Positions 19,035-28,227 of a stretch of DNA of 64,000 bases are shown here, piece by piece (positions within the stretch are counted from its first letter, which is position 1; every line of letters starts with the position of its first letter). The notes below the pieces were generated by a model. The model did no database searches and was not told the origin of the DNA. It was given only the letters and a program-made list of their open reading frames with translations. The stretch covers positions 62,001-126,000 of the forward strand of contig NZ_JACJOG010000053.1 of the NCBI RefSeq assembly GCF_014695375.1, written 5' to 3'. Source of the stretch: Coleofasciculus sp. FACHB-T130 (GTDB lineage Bacteria > Cyanobacteriota > Cyanobacteriia > Cyanobacteriales > FACHB-T130). Made by a program: the position numbers and the translations under genes.

Positions 19035-20315
19035 ATGATGGATTTTAGTCAATTACTGATCGATAAATCTGCCACGATTGTAGAGAAATGGATTGAAGCT
19101 GTCCGTGCTGATAGTCGAATTGAGACCGCAGCAGAATTATCTTACAAGGGTTTGCGCGACAGCCTCCCCCGTGTCCTCAAGGCATTAGCGACTGTACTTT
19201 CTAAGTTTCAAGACAGTGATGTTCAGTCGTTAGTAGATGCAAGTTTAGAACATGGTATACTTCGGGCTGAACAAGGTTACGATCCAGTAGAAATTGTCCG
19301 CGAATATCGAATTTTACGGGAGACAATTGTTTCTACGTTAGAGGGAGAGTTGCTAGACTCATCACCGATTGAGATAATCCGAGTCATTCGTCTGATTGAT
19401 ACAGTAGTGGATGAAGCGATCGCTCAATGTTTTAAAAGCTACATGGATGAGCGATTGCACGAACTCCAACAGCTGCAAAGTCAGTTAAAATTGACCAATC
19501 AAGAATTAACTCGTTTGCTTCGGGCGAATAAAGATAACCTTTCTCATCTAGCCCACGAATTGAAAACTCCCCTTACTTCCATTATTGGCTACTCAGATTT
19601 ATTTTTGCGCCAACAACAACGGAAGCAGGAGGAGAGTGATAACCTTCCGAATCTAGAACACATTGAGAAAGTGCTACGAAATGGACGACAGCTACTTCGA
19701 TTAATCAACGATGCGTTGGAAATCTCTCGCTATGAAGCGGGGAAAATGAAATTGCAGCCATCTGTAACAGATGTACGCTCTTTAATTCAGAATATCCTGG
19801 AAATGGTAGAACCTTTGGCGGATTCCAAGGAGCTACAGATAATCGTTGATTACGATTCAGCTAGCGCCGATAGCTGTGCTGCTCTTCGAGAAGGACTACA
19901 CCCAACATGCGCCCCCGATCGGGTGCTGACAGATCCCCTGAGACTACAGCAAATTATTACTAATCTCTTTAGTAACGCGATTCGTTACACCGACTCTGGA
20001 ACGATTAAATTAAGCTGCCAAACGCTATCAGATAAAGAGTGGGCGATCGCTATCAGCGATACGGGAATCGGCGTTCCTCCAGAAGACCAAGCTCGTATAT
20101 TTGAACCCTACTTTCGCTCTATCCCCCAAGAAAAGTCTTTCCTTCCGGAAAGTACAGGTTTAGGATTAGCGATTGTCTCGCGGTTGGTAAAATTATTACA
20201 AGGAAGAATAGAGCTAGTTTCACAAGTAGGCATTGGCTCCACCTTCACTGTCATTTTACCGTTAGCAGTGAATACTTCTGAGGAAATCGTGACGCCTTCA
20301 ACAACCCAGGTATAG
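19035..20315 (+). CDS. Sensor histidine kinase with RsbRD-type N-terminal domain
   Basis: A 426-residue cytoplasmic kinase without transmembrane segments. Residues about 5-135 form an all-helical domain resembling the RsbR/RsbU sensor (RsbRD_N: FSQLLIDKSATIVEKWIEAV ... GYDPVEIVREYRILRETIV). A short coiled coil leads to HisKA with the phospho-acceptor His174 in HELKTPLTSIIGYSDL. The ATPase domain has the N box (LQQIITNLFSNAIRYT), G1 (ISDTGIGVPPE) and G2 (STGLGLAIV). No receiver domain or cognate regulator gene is adjacent. The input signal is unknown; the stress-type N-domain suggests a soluble partner. Confidence 0.92.
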   Translation: MMDFSQLLIDKSATIVEKWIEAVRADSRIETAAELSYKGLRDSLPRVLKALATVLSKFQDSDVQSLVDASLEHGILRAEQGYDPVEIVREYRILRETIVSTLEGELLDSSPIEIIRVIRLIDTVVDEAIAQCFKSYMDERLHELQQLQSQLKLTNQELTRLLRANKDNLSHLAHELKTPLTSIIGYSDLFLRQQQRKQEESDNLPNLEHIEKVLRNGRQLLRLINDALEISRYEAGKMKLQPSVTDVRSLIQNILEMVEPLADSKELQIIVDYDSASADSCAALREGLHPTCAPDRVLTDPLRLQQIITNLFSNAIRYTDSGTIKLSCQTLSDKEWAIAISDTGIGVPPEDQARIFEPYFRSIPQEKSFLPESTGLGLAIVSRLVKLLQGRIELVSQVGIGSTFTVILPLAVNTSEEIVTPSTTQV

Positions 20316-21001
20316 CACTTTCAACTAATTTTTAAAGATGAAACCCCAGACTCCTTAGAACAGTCTGGGATTTGAACTCTAAACTCGAATCAAATAGCGA
20401 TGAAGCCTGTTTTCGGGAAACAACTGCTAGTTTAGGGTCAAGCAGACGACCTGCAAGACTCTCCAAAATTCTTGAACCCCTTCAAAAGCCGTAGGTGCCC
20501 GTGCGGGAGCGTAGGTGCAGCCTTGGAGAGTCAATAGAGCGAAACACTGGCTGCTGTTGGGGGTGCATCCACTTCAACCCAAGCCAGACGTAAAGATTGG
20601 TCAGCCAGCCAAAACTAACCACCTGAAATTCTCGAAGGGGTGGAGTCACGATTGAGCGCTAGGTGAATTGGAAACAGGAGGAATTTGACAAGCAGAAAAC
20701 TGAGTGTTGCGATCGCTCGTAAACTTTACCATGCGATCTCTTTGCTAGCGTATGCCGCGATCGCTCGGTGGCTGCTCATCTATCTTCGATCGGCAGGCGA
20801 GTGAAAAGTTGTACTTCGCGTATGATTAGTAATCAGCTGCTTAGCACTGGGAATAATAACTTAAGAGTTGAAAGCGGTTATTTTTAAAGTGCTGAAAAAA
20901 CAATTAAAAACATTTCCAGAAAATCCGAGCGGGGAAAAACCTATTCGAGCTGACTTGAATAGCCAATACCTAAGGGGGCACAAACCCAGGGGGCATACGC
21001 C
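20316..21001. other. Intergenic region with no supported gene
   Basis: About 690 bp between the kinase and the pentapeptide gene. It contains two or three HIP1-like sites and a GGGGG-rich ribosome-binding region immediately before the GTG at 21002. No long open frame, RNA motif or repeat was recognised. Confidence 0.4.
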
Positions 21002-22264
21002 GTGATTGTAGACTTGAAAGAAACTGAACTCAGGGGAGCTTTTCTCAAAGGGAAGGAGCTGAGGGGAGCAGACCTAAGAAGGGTAAACCTCAGCGAGGCG
21101 AACCTCAGTTATGCAGATCTCATAGAAGCAGACCTAACAGAGGCAAACCTGAATGGGTCAAATCTAAGTGGAGCCTGTCTCAATTTAGCAAATCTGAGCG
21201 AGGCAGACTTGACGAAAGCAGACCTGAGTGGAACCACCCTGATTGGAGCAGATTTAACAGCAGCCAACTTGAGCGGAGCCAACTTGAAAAAGGCGAATCT
21301 GGTTGGAACTAATCTGGAAAATGCTAACTTGGCTGGAGCGAACCTGGTAGGAGTGGACTTGAGCGCAGCCGAGCTAAAGGGGGCTATCCTACAAAAGGCT
21401 GTCTACAATCAAGAGACTCGATTCCCTCCAGACTTTAACCTTCAGGAAGCGGGGGCTTACTTGATTGCCTCTGGCACTTTACTCATCGGCGTCAACCTGA
21501 GTGAAGTCGATCTCAGTGGAGTTTATTTAAAGTCAGCCGACCTGAAAGCAGCAAATTTGATGAGAGCAAATCTGGTCGGCGCAAATTTGGAGAACGTTAA
21601 CTTGGCGGGTGCCAATCTGGTTGGAACCGATTTGAGTAAAGCCAAGCTGAGGGGAACCATTCTAGAAAAAGCTGTCTACACGCAAGAGACTCAATTTCCC
21701 TACGAGTTTGACCCCAGTGAAGCTGGAGCTTACTTGATTGCTGCGGGTGTATGCCTGCCTGGGGTTAATTTGAGCGGAGTCAATCTGAGCGGAGCCGACT
21801 TAAGGGCGACCAATCTGCGAGGGGCAAAGTTACGAGGAGCAAACTTGAGAGGGGTAGACTTAAGCAAAGCTAACTTGAGGAAGGCTGACCTGGATGATGC
21901 CAACTTGAGCGGAGCCGACTTACGAGGGGCGGACTTTACGGGAGCCATTTTGAAGCTGGTGAACTTCAGCGAGGCGGATCTAAGAGGAGTAGACTTAACG
22001 CGAGCCGACTTGAAGGGAGCCAATCTAAGTAGAGCCGACTTGAGAGGAGTAGACTTGACGGGAGCTAGCTTGAAGCAGGTGAACTTAAGTGAAGCCGACT
22101 TGAGGGGGGTAGACTTGACGCGAACGGATTTAAGGGGAGCCAACCTAAGTGGGGCAGACTTGACGGATGTGGATTTGAGTCGGGCGATGCTCAAGGGTGC
22201 CGACCTGACAGAAGCCAACGTTCCGCAAGAAAATTTCTTTAACTTAGAAATAGAGGCGCGATGA
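21002..22264 (+). CDS. Long pentapeptide-repeat protein
   Basis: A 420-residue protein made almost wholly of A(D/N)LXX pentapeptides, for which the family fold is a right-handed beta-helix. Two short breaks recur at similar spacing (near 140-160 and 225-250), each with AVY(N/T)QET(R/Q)FP followed by EAGAYLIA, so about 85 residues are duplicated as a module before a final unbroken run. The start is GTG behind a GGGGG tract. No export signal, membrane span or enzyme motif is present. The function is unknown. DNA repeats in the gene produce spurious antisense frames. Confidence 0.88.
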   Translation: MIVDLKETELRGAFLKGKELRGADLRRVNLSEANLSYADLIEADLTEANLNGSNLSGACLNLANLSEADLTKADLSGTTLIGADLTAANLSGANLKKANLVGTNLENANLAGANLVGVDLSAAELKGAILQKAVYNQETRFPPDFNLQEAGAYLIASGTLLIGVNLSEVDLSGVYLKSADLKAANLMRANLVGANLENVNLAGANLVGTDLSKAKLRGTILEKAVYTQETQFPYEFDPSEAGAYLIAAGVCLPGVNLSGVNLSGADLRATNLRGAKLRGANLRGVDLSKANLRKADLDDANLSGADLRGADFTGAILKLVNFSEADLRGVDLTRADLKGANLSRADLRGVDLTGASLKQVNLSEADLRGVDLTRTDLRGANLSGADLTDVDLSRAMLKGADLTEANVPQENFFNLEIEAR

Positions 22265-22346
22265 AGCTTAAAGCGATGTGCGATGGATGTGCGATGAATA
22301 GAGGGGCGAATAAATAATCGGAGTATTCACCCGGAGACGATATCCA

Positions 22347-22457
22347 TTATTTTTTCTTGCGAGTCCAAAGATCCGTGAACATCATGGTCAACCCGCCGAT
22401 AAAAATTGCGATCGCCATCCCGCCTGCCGTAACATTCATCCAATCAATATTTTCCAT
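22347..22457 (-). CDS. Candidate 36-residue single-span membrane protein
   Basis: ATG at 22457 to TAA at 22347 encodes a product with an acidic start (MENIDWMNV), one hydrophobic segment rich in Gly, Ile and Met (about 10-27), and a basic end (RKKK). This is the shape of the tiny subunits of photosynthetic and respiratory complexes, but I do not recognise it as a known one. It begins four bases after the stop of an upstream open stretch on the same strand, which favours a real gene pair. The ribosome-binding site is weak. Confidence 0.45.
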   Translation of the reverse strand: MENIDWMNVTAGGMAIAIFIGGLTMMFTDLWTRKKK

Positions 22458-22461
22458 CTGA

Positions 22462-22668
22462 TTATTCAGCCGTTTTTTTGAGCAACGGTACTAGATTAGC
22501 AACTTTGGCATCCAGACAAACATCCCCGCCCAGAAAAGCGCGAACTAAGCGAACATTAAAGGTTCTGTAACCTGCTCCTGGCAAGTTTCGCTTGCGTGCT
22601 TGCTGGTGCGCTTTCAACCGTCCGGTGCAAGATGCGAACTCAAGGGACTTATTTTGCTCGAAGCAGTC
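22462..22668 (-). other. Open stretch of 68 codons ahead of the tiny membrane protein
   Basis: Minus-strand frame, open between a TAA at 22669-22671 and a TAA at 22462, containing GRLKAHQQARKRNLPGAGYR and RLVRAFLGGDVCLDAKV. Its composition looks protein-like (basic first half, hydrophobic end), but no ATG or GTG lies in frame; only TTG codons are available. It may be a short gene with a TTG start, the tail of a decayed gene, or chance. It is not assigned to any family. Confidence 0.3.
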
Positions 22669-22800
22669 TTAGACCTAGCCAGAATCGCCCCTTAGAAAGC
22701 GACAGGCGAGGGGAACTATCTTCAAACCCCTCTCCGATACGGAGAGAGGTTTGGCTACAGATCTGCCCGCTTGTGTCTTCCAGAGACTTGTACAAAAGGT

Positions 22801-24756
22801 TTAGTGTCTGACTTCAAACTCAGGTGAGATTTTCGGAATTTCTTTGAGATAAACCCGCGAAAAAGGTTCGGCTGAGCCAAGCTGGTACTGTTCAAGCAAG
22901 CCATGAGAGCGGATGGAGATAGTGTCTCCTTCCTTAATCACGACAGTAGAGTCGTGGAGAATGTCTCTCGCCAGCATCATCTCGGTTTCCGTAGGATTAT
23001 CCAAGATTACAAGATTGCTCCCGTAGTAGAACATCCCATCTGCCTCTAGTACGTCTTCTGTGTACTCAACAATCAGCAGATCGAGCTGGGGATTCCGGAG
23101 CAGGTTTTGAACGTTACTGTTGTAATCTTTGTTCAAGTTTTTCTGGGAACGATTGACGAAAACTCCATCCCGACAAACTGCGCCAATTGTCCAGTCGGGG
23201 TGTTGCATCAGGATATCGTCAATGACTTCTTGAAGTTCTTGAACTGAGATCCGGTTGAAGGTGATGAAAGGTATTCTGGCTTTTTCGGCAGAGTCAAAGA
23301 AGGTTTCCAGAATATGGGAAGGCACATCGACGCTGTCACCAACGGCGGGTCTAAGATGCATATAGATGCCGGGGGCGGCGTTAATTTCGATGATGCCAAA
23401 CTCACCATCCTTCCAAGATTTGGATAAATTTTGGGCGATGACATCAATACCGAGGCAAGTCAGGCGGAAATGCTGGGCGATATCTTGCGCCAGGATAATG
23501 TTGTCCGGATGAACAGTGCTAGTCTTATCGATGCTCAAGCCGCCAGCCGATAGGTTGGCAACTTTGCGAAGATAGACGGTGCGATCGCTTTCAATCACGC
23601 TATCCAGACCTAATCCCTGTTCTTCTAAGTACATTTCCATCGCTTCATCGCACTGGATCTTGCCCATTGGCGACGTTGGTGTATCTATCCTGTCTGGCTT
23701 CCGATTTTCCTGCTCGATCAATTCCGCAATCGTCGAGTGTCCATCACCCACGACTGATGCGGCGCGGCGTTCCGTCGCGGCGACGAATCTACCATTGACG
23801 CAAAGCATCCGAAAATCTGACCCTTTGTAGCTTTTTTCGACGATGATCCGGACTGGCTGCTCTTTAGGAATCGCATTGACTGCCCTGCTAAAGGCATATT
23901 TCAGTTCTTCTGAATCTTGCACATCAGCCGTTACCCCAATTCCTTTGTGGCCCACTACCGGCTTCACAGCGACGGGATAGCCAATCTCTCTAGCGGCTGC
24001 GCGAGCGTCTTCCAGTGAAGCGACGATGTCACCTTTGGGAACGGGGAATCCCAAGGTACCTAAGAAAGCTTTGCAGTCATCTTTGCGAGTGGTAAAGTCC
24101 GAATCCAGATGGCTATCGCAGTCAAAAGTCGTTGCTATCCCGCGAATCTGCTTTCTTCCATAGCCATATTGAACCAGTCCTTCGTCCCATAGATAAAAAA
24201 CGGGAATTCCTTTTTCGTGAGCTGTACGCCACAGCGCATAGACTGTCGGTCCGCCGTAGACGGAGTAGCGGAACTGATCCTGCATCGCCTTGAACTGATC
24301 GTCAATCCGAAAATCTTTGCCTTGAGCGATCGCTTCAAACCAATCCCAAACACTGTAAACGACTGCCCGACTGGTGCGTGCATGAAGCGATTCTACGGCA
24401 ATCTTCGTGCAAGTGGGAAGTTGCTTGATACTCCAGTGCTTGAGGTGCAGCCCCATGTCCAGTTGTCCCACTTCTGACACGGTTCGAGCGAACAGTTGGG
24501 CATGAGATTCGTAGGTTTCATCACGCAAGTGGGGGTAGCGATCGCCAATAATCGATACATAATCGCTAATTGCCGGAGGTTGCGCGTACTCAGTCAGAGC
24601 GAAATCGAATATTAGCGCCCCCGTCTGCAAATACGGGTTTGGCCCCATGTAATGCTTGAAGTTAAAGATATCGAATGCATCCGTTTTTCTCGCATTGACA
24701 CGGACTGCATCGGTCATTATCTCTCTGCTCATTGAGTATCTCCCGTTTTTAAACAC
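22801..24756 (-). CDS. cphA2: Cyanophycin synthetase-like ATP-grasp enzyme, short CphA2 type
   Basis: A 651-residue enzyme. The N-terminal region (to about 205) and the ATP-grasp domain (about 210-480, with PVAVKPVVGHKGIGVTADV and the metal-binding end FGIIEINAAPGIYMHLRP) match cyanophycin synthetase. Full-length CphA1 is about 870-900 residues and has a Mur-ligase domain with GTNGKTT. Here only about 150 degenerate residues follow (WTIGAVCRDGVFVN ... LDLLIVEYTEDVL) and the P-loop is absent. That is the published pattern of CphA2, which polymerises beta-Asp-Arg dipeptides using one ATP site. Cyanophycinase, which makes those dipeptides, is encoded 600 bp upstream on the same strand. A terminator lies between csbD and this gene, so it probably has its own promoter. 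Confidence 0.82.
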   Translation of the reverse strand: MFKNGRYSMSREIMTDAVRVNARKTDAFDIFNFKHYMGPNPYLQTGALIFDFALTEYAQPPAISDYVSIIGDRYPHLRDETYESHAQLFARTVSEVGQLDMGLHLKHWSIKQLPTCTKIAVESLHARTSRAVVYSVWDWFEAIAQGKDFRIDDQFKAMQDQFRYSVYGGPTVYALWRTAHEKGIPVFYLWDEGLVQYGYGRKQIRGIATTFDCDSHLDSDFTTRKDDCKAFLGTLGFPVPKGDIVASLEDARAAAREIGYPVAVKPVVGHKGIGVTADVQDSEELKYAFSRAVNAIPKEQPVRIIVEKSYKGSDFRMLCVNGRFVAATERRAASVVGDGHSTIAELIEQENRKPDRIDTPTSPMGKIQCDEAMEMYLEEQGLGLDSVIESDRTVYLRKVANLSAGGLSIDKTSTVHPDNIILAQDIAQHFRLTCLGIDVIAQNLSKSWKDGEFGIIEINAAPGIYMHLRPAVGDSVDVPSHILETFFDSAEKARIPFITFNRISVQELQEVIDDILMQHPDWTIGAVCRDGVFVNRSQKNLNKDYNSNVQNLLRNPQLDLLIVEYTEDVLEADGMFYYGSNLVILDNPTETEMMLARDILHDSTVVIKEGDTISIRSHGLLEQYQLGSAEPFSRVYLKEIPKISPEFEVRH

Positions 24757-24942
24757 CCTTTTTATTAACTTGGCGACTCGCTTACTTGAGCCTAATTCGA
24801 TTGCATAACCTTTTCAGCTATCAAAGGGCAGAGTCAAGTCAATTCTTTTTTATTGGATTTAATGGTGAATGGTTCGTTGCCTTTCTACCATTTGCGACCG
24901 CCATTACCCAAATCACTTAAATTTCTTTAATAAAACACTTTA

Positions 24943-24973
24943 AAAACCCATTTTCTTTAAGAAAATGGGTTTT
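24943..24973 (-). terminator. Terminator after the csbD-like gene
   Basis: Perfect 13-bp arms, AAAACCCATTTTC and its complement, around TTTAA. Read on the minus strand it ends in GGGTTTTT, a proper U-tract. It lies 42 bp past the csbD stop and separates that gene from cphA2. Confidence 0.85.
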
Positions 24974-25014
24974 CAGATTTGTGGAGTTTCCCCCTTGAAA
25001 ATTTGATACAAAAC

Positions 25015-25203
25015 CTAAGCTCGATCTACAATTTCTTTTGCTTTATCTTTGAGGTCTTCTTTTAGATGCATAGCAGCAGCTTCATCCTGCTTCATCTGAC
25101 CTTCTGCTTGGTCTTTTTGGTCGCCGGTTACATGACCAAGCCCCTCTTGCACCTTGCCTTCTATGTTTTTAGCAACCGCTCTGGCTCTATCTTCTACGCT
25201 CAT
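25015..25203 (-). CDS. CsbD family small stress-type protein
   Basis: A 62-residue charged, helical protein with the CsbD pattern: the N-terminal KNIEGKVQEGLGHVTGDQKDQAEGQ is followed by a second amphipathic helix. CsbD proteins are widespread general-stress proteins of unknown biochemical role. It starts with ATG with AAGGAG-like sequence (GTAAAGGAGC) just upstream, and has its own terminator at 24943-24973. It lies between cyanophycinase and cphA2 on the same strand, but terminators flank it on both sides. Confidence 0.9.
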   Translation of the reverse strand: MSVEDRARAVAKNIEGKVQEGLGHVTGDQKDQAEGQMKQDEAAAMHLKEDLKDKAKEIVDRA

Positions 25204-25318
25204 TTTTAGCTCCTTTACAAGGATATGTAATTTCTTATACTACTCCCAGTATATGAAGCTTAAGGGTAAAAAAGACATCCCTCGGCAGTTAGATTTTAAA
25301 GGCACAGGTAGCATTTAA

Positions 25319-25349
25319 AAAGTAGGATGGAAAGTGCCCACCCTACTTT
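25319..25349 (-). terminator. Terminator after cyanophycinase
   Basis: 12-bp arms, AAAGTAGGATGG and CCACCCTACTTT, begin 4 bp past the gene's stop. The single A/C mismatch on the plus strand becomes a U-G wobble in the minus-strand RNA, which then ends CTACTTTTT. This orientation-specific pairing and T-run point to termination of the cphB transcript. Confidence 0.85.
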
Positions 25350-25352
25350 CAA

Positions 25353-26177
25353 TTAATCAAGAATTGGCTTGCGAGTTTTCAGATCAAATTTGTATCCGTG
25401 TGGAAGGATATGAAGCTTAGCTCCACAAACTGCCAAAGGCTCATCCTTCAAAATGTCACCGATGTTGCTATGGGTCAGCTCTGACTCATCGACAATCGTG
25501 ACAGCTCCTTCCCCGATTACTTCAAACTTGTTATCGCTGACCGCGATCGCTGTATTCTCGTCAATCCCAAATCCTAAGACAGCAGGCTGCTGTGCCAAGG
25601 CAGAAATTAACCGTCCCAGACGCCCACGTTGTAAGAAATGCTGATCGATGACCACTCCTGGCAAGAAGCCCATACCGGGGCCCATCTCTACCACTTCAAC
25701 CCGTGGATTTGTCTCAGAGTCGCCTTCAACGATCATGACATCTGGCATCATCGCAGCTCCAGCGCTGGTGCCTCCCACGACGATTCCTTCAGCGTACCGT
25801 CTGTGAATCGCCTCATCGATCTGGGTACCCTTGAGAATGCTGGTGATGCGAGCCTGATCTCCGCCGGTAAAAAATACACCAGTGGCTTTCTCAATGGCCT
25901 CTAAGTAAGTGGCTGAAGTTGCATCTTCCCGCTCAACGGTGTCAACGATGCGAACGTCTTCGGCTCCCAGCCGCTCAAACACTCTGATATAGTTCTCTCC
26001 CACTTCTCTGGGCAACTCTGTCGCCACGGTCATGACGACAATTCGAGCTTTAGTACCCCCGGCGCGGCGAACAAACTCCCGAAGGATTGTGCAGTCTCCC
26101 TCCTTGTCTTCTGCACCCCCGATGATCACCAACTGCCCGCTAGGTTTATTCGCTGGTACGTTTTCTTGAGCTTCCAT
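25353..26177 (-). CDS. cphB: Cyanophycinase
   Basis: A 274-residue serine peptidase of family S51 that cleaves the storage polymer cyanophycin to beta-Asp-Arg dipeptides in the cytoplasm. LVIIGGAEDKEGD at the N-terminus, VFFTGGDQARI (about 101-111), and the nucleophile Ser138 in GGTSAGAAMM are all typical. The length matches known CphB. The start is ATG at 26177. A terminator follows immediately. CphA2, the enzyme that re-uses the dipeptide, is encoded downstream on the same strand. Full-length CphA1 is not in this window. Confidence 0.94.
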   Translation of the reverse strand: MEAQENVPANKPSGQLVIIGGAEDKEGDCTILREFVRRAGGTKARIVVMTVATELPREVGENYIRVFERLGAEDVRIVDTVEREDATSATYLEAIEKATGVFFTGGDQARITSILKGTQIDEAIHRRYAEGIVVGGTSAGAAMMPDVMIVEGDSETNPRVEVVEMGPGMGFLPGVVIDQHFLQRGRLGRLISALAQQPAVLGFGIDENTAIAVSDNKFEVIGEGAVTIVDESELTHSNIGDILKDEPLAVCGAKLHILPHGYKFDLKTRKPILD

Positions 26178-26577
26178 TGATTTTATGTCCAGGTATTAAT
26201 GGTTGTTTTGTGCATAAAAATACCCAGGAGATATAGAAGACTCCCAGGAAATTTTTTATGTCTCAGATTGGCTGTCCTGAATAACTAAAATAACTGCATA
26301 CCGTTTGCCGCAGCTTCTTTCTAGGGATATAACTTGCAGCAAATCTGTAATTTAAAATACATAAGTCTATTTTGAAGCCTTTGACCGCTAAGCATAAATT
26401 AAGCTTGTAAGGCTGCAAAACTATATAGCTTACAATTCATTAAATCTTGCGGCTGTTATTCAGATCCTATAGCAGCAATTCTCAGATGCATGAATGAGAC
26501 GCTTTGGCACACACTATTGCTGTGTTCCGGATAAGCTTTATAGTGCACCATCAGCTAGCTGCATTAATTCAGATGAA
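26178..26577. other. Intergenic region between the cyclase gene and cphB
   Basis: 400 bp of AT-rich sequence ahead of cphB on the minus strand; it should hold the cphB promoter. No open frame, clear palindrome or RNA motif was recognised. Confidence 0.35.
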
Positions 26578-27741
26578 TTAATAAAGTAGCTTTGCTTGAT
26601 GGAACAGTTGAGTTTGCGTACCCAAGACTTCGTAGAGGTCAACTGCTTGCTGCTTACCGCGAGGGATCACCCGGTCAATCAACCGACAGTTGAATAACTC
26701 CGGTTGTCTCATCTGGGCAATAACGGCATCACTGGCAAGGATGTGACAGCCGTAAAGCTTTGTCAATTCTTCTAGACGGGCGGCAGTATTCACGACATCG
26801 CCGATTACAGTAGAGTCCATGCGCCGGTCTGAACCCACTGTCCCAATCATGGCAACGCCTGTATGAATGCCGATACCAATGTTCACCGGCTGCTCCAGGT
26901 TGTATTGTTGGCGATCGCGATTAAACCGATTTAAGCTGTCTACCATCGCCACCGCCGCACTTAAGGCATCCTGTCCGTGGTTTCCCGTGCGGTCAAACAC
27001 CGCCATCAGCGCATCTCCCAGGAATTTATCAATAAATCCATAATTGATTGCGATCTCTTGATTCATCTGGGTAAAGAAAGCGTTCAGCCACTCAAAGGTG
27101 TCGCTGGCGGTTTGAGTTTCAGCGATCGCGGTAAAGTCCCGAATATCGCAAAACAAAATCGTCAATTCTTCTTCCCTGGCGTTTCCCAGTTGAATTGACT
27201 CTACCCCTTCGGGTGCAATGCGTCTCAAGAATTGATCCGGCACAAATAGCCGAAACTTCTCTGAGAGATATTCATTGATTCGCCATGCCGCTGATAGTTG
27301 ACGCTTCGTTTTTTCTTTAATTTTTTCCTGCATTTGTTGCCCGGAATGCTGCGATCGCATCTCGATCAAACGCAGAGTATTTGCAATCTTTTTCAAAAGG
27401 AGAGTAGTTTTAATCGGCTTGGTGAAGTAGTCATCACCTAATATTTCCAACCCCCGAAGCTTGGATTCTTCATCATCCAAAGCCGTCAAAAAAATCACCG
27501 GCACCGTTTGTAGCTTTGCATCCTCCCGCAACCGGCGACAAACTTCAAAGCCTCCCAGATCCGGCATCATTACATCCAGTAAAATCAAATCTGGCTGAAA
27601 ATCTTTGACAACTTCCAGTGCTTGAACGCCTGATGAAGCTATTAGAGTTTCATATCCTTGTGAATACAACAACTCTTCTAGCAGCAATAAATTATTGGGT
27701 TCATCATCAACTAACAGAATGCGCGGCAAGGGCTTTGTCAT
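26578..27741 (-). CDS. Response regulator with class III nucleotide cyclase output
   Basis: A 387-residue protein. The receiver domain (about 6-125) has the acidic pair DDE at 12-14, phospho-acceptor Asp56 in LLDVMMPD and Lys108 in TKPI. A linker with coiled-coil character leads to a guanylate/adenylate cyclase catalytic domain (about 190-370): metal-binding Asp199 (FCDIRDF) and Asp243 (FLGDALMAVF) and the C-terminal block VIGDVVNTAARLE with the catalytic Asn and Arg. It is therefore probably active, making cAMP (or cGMP) on phosphorylation. A hybrid kinase lies 486 bp upstream on the same strand and could be its partner. A Crp/Fnr-type receptor is encoded 6 kb away. Confidence 0.92.
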   Translation of the reverse strand: MTKPLPRILLVDDEPNNLLLLEELLYSQGYETLIASSGVQALEVVKDFQPDLILLDVMMPDLGGFEVCRRLREDAKLQTVPVIFLTALDDEESKLRGLEILGDDYFTKPIKTTLLLKKIANTLRLIEMRSQHSGQQMQEKIKEKTKRQLSAAWRINEYLSEKFRLFVPDQFLRRIAPEGVESIQLGNAREEELTILFCDIRDFTAIAETQTASDTFEWLNAFFTQMNQEIAINYGFIDKFLGDALMAVFDRTGNHGQDALSAAVAMVDSLNRFNRDRQQYNLEQPVNIGIGIHTGVAMIGTVGSDRRMDSTVIGDVVNTAARLEELTKLYGCHILASDAVIAQMRQPELFNCRLIDRVIPRGKQQAVDLYEVLGTQTQLFHQAKLLY

Positions 27742-28227
27742 GGGACTGACAATATAAGTGCAAGTGGCGCTGTTATGGAAAACTACTTCTGTTAGCCACC
27801 ATTACACTCGCGCCTATGATTTTCCTTCAGTGTAACTACTTAAAACAGTTGTTCGCTGAACCAGTAATTCTAACTAGATGCCCCTGACGATTCCTAAGCT
27901 TGACAAGTTTTCTTTCAGTACAGGTAGGTAGATAGATGGAAATCTAACTCCTCCGAGGTTGCCGGTAACTGAGAGAACTTTAACATTATTGAAACACAGG
28001 ACTTCGGTAAAGACAATTAACCATCTGGTAGATCGAAAAACAAACCGATCAAGAGATGATCTTTCTCCCAAAGATAGATAGCCCTTTGGTGATAACAATT
28101 CTCGATTGGATGCAGCAAGGTTTAACCCCACCCCATAGACCTAGAGGGCTGCCACACCTCTCAATTTGCAGATTCAAATAGGGTATAGGAGCAGGGTATC
28201 CTTGCCGCTCATGGATTCTTTGGGGTT
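27742..28227. other. Spacer between hybrid kinase and cyclase genes
   Basis: 486 bp. An 85-codon minus-strand frame (27874-28131) has no recognised motif. No terminator-quality hairpin is visible, so read-through from the kinase gene to the cyclase gene is possible. Confidence 0.35.

Noticed and set aside
21730-22218. 162-codon minus-strand frame
   Set aside because: Antisense shadow of the pentapeptide repeat; Leu-Lys-Ser-Ala periodicity simply mirrors the sense repeat. The same applies to 3954-4394.
27874-28131. 85-codon minus-strand frame between kinase and cyclase genes
   Set aside because: No motif, no ribosome-binding site; treated as chance.
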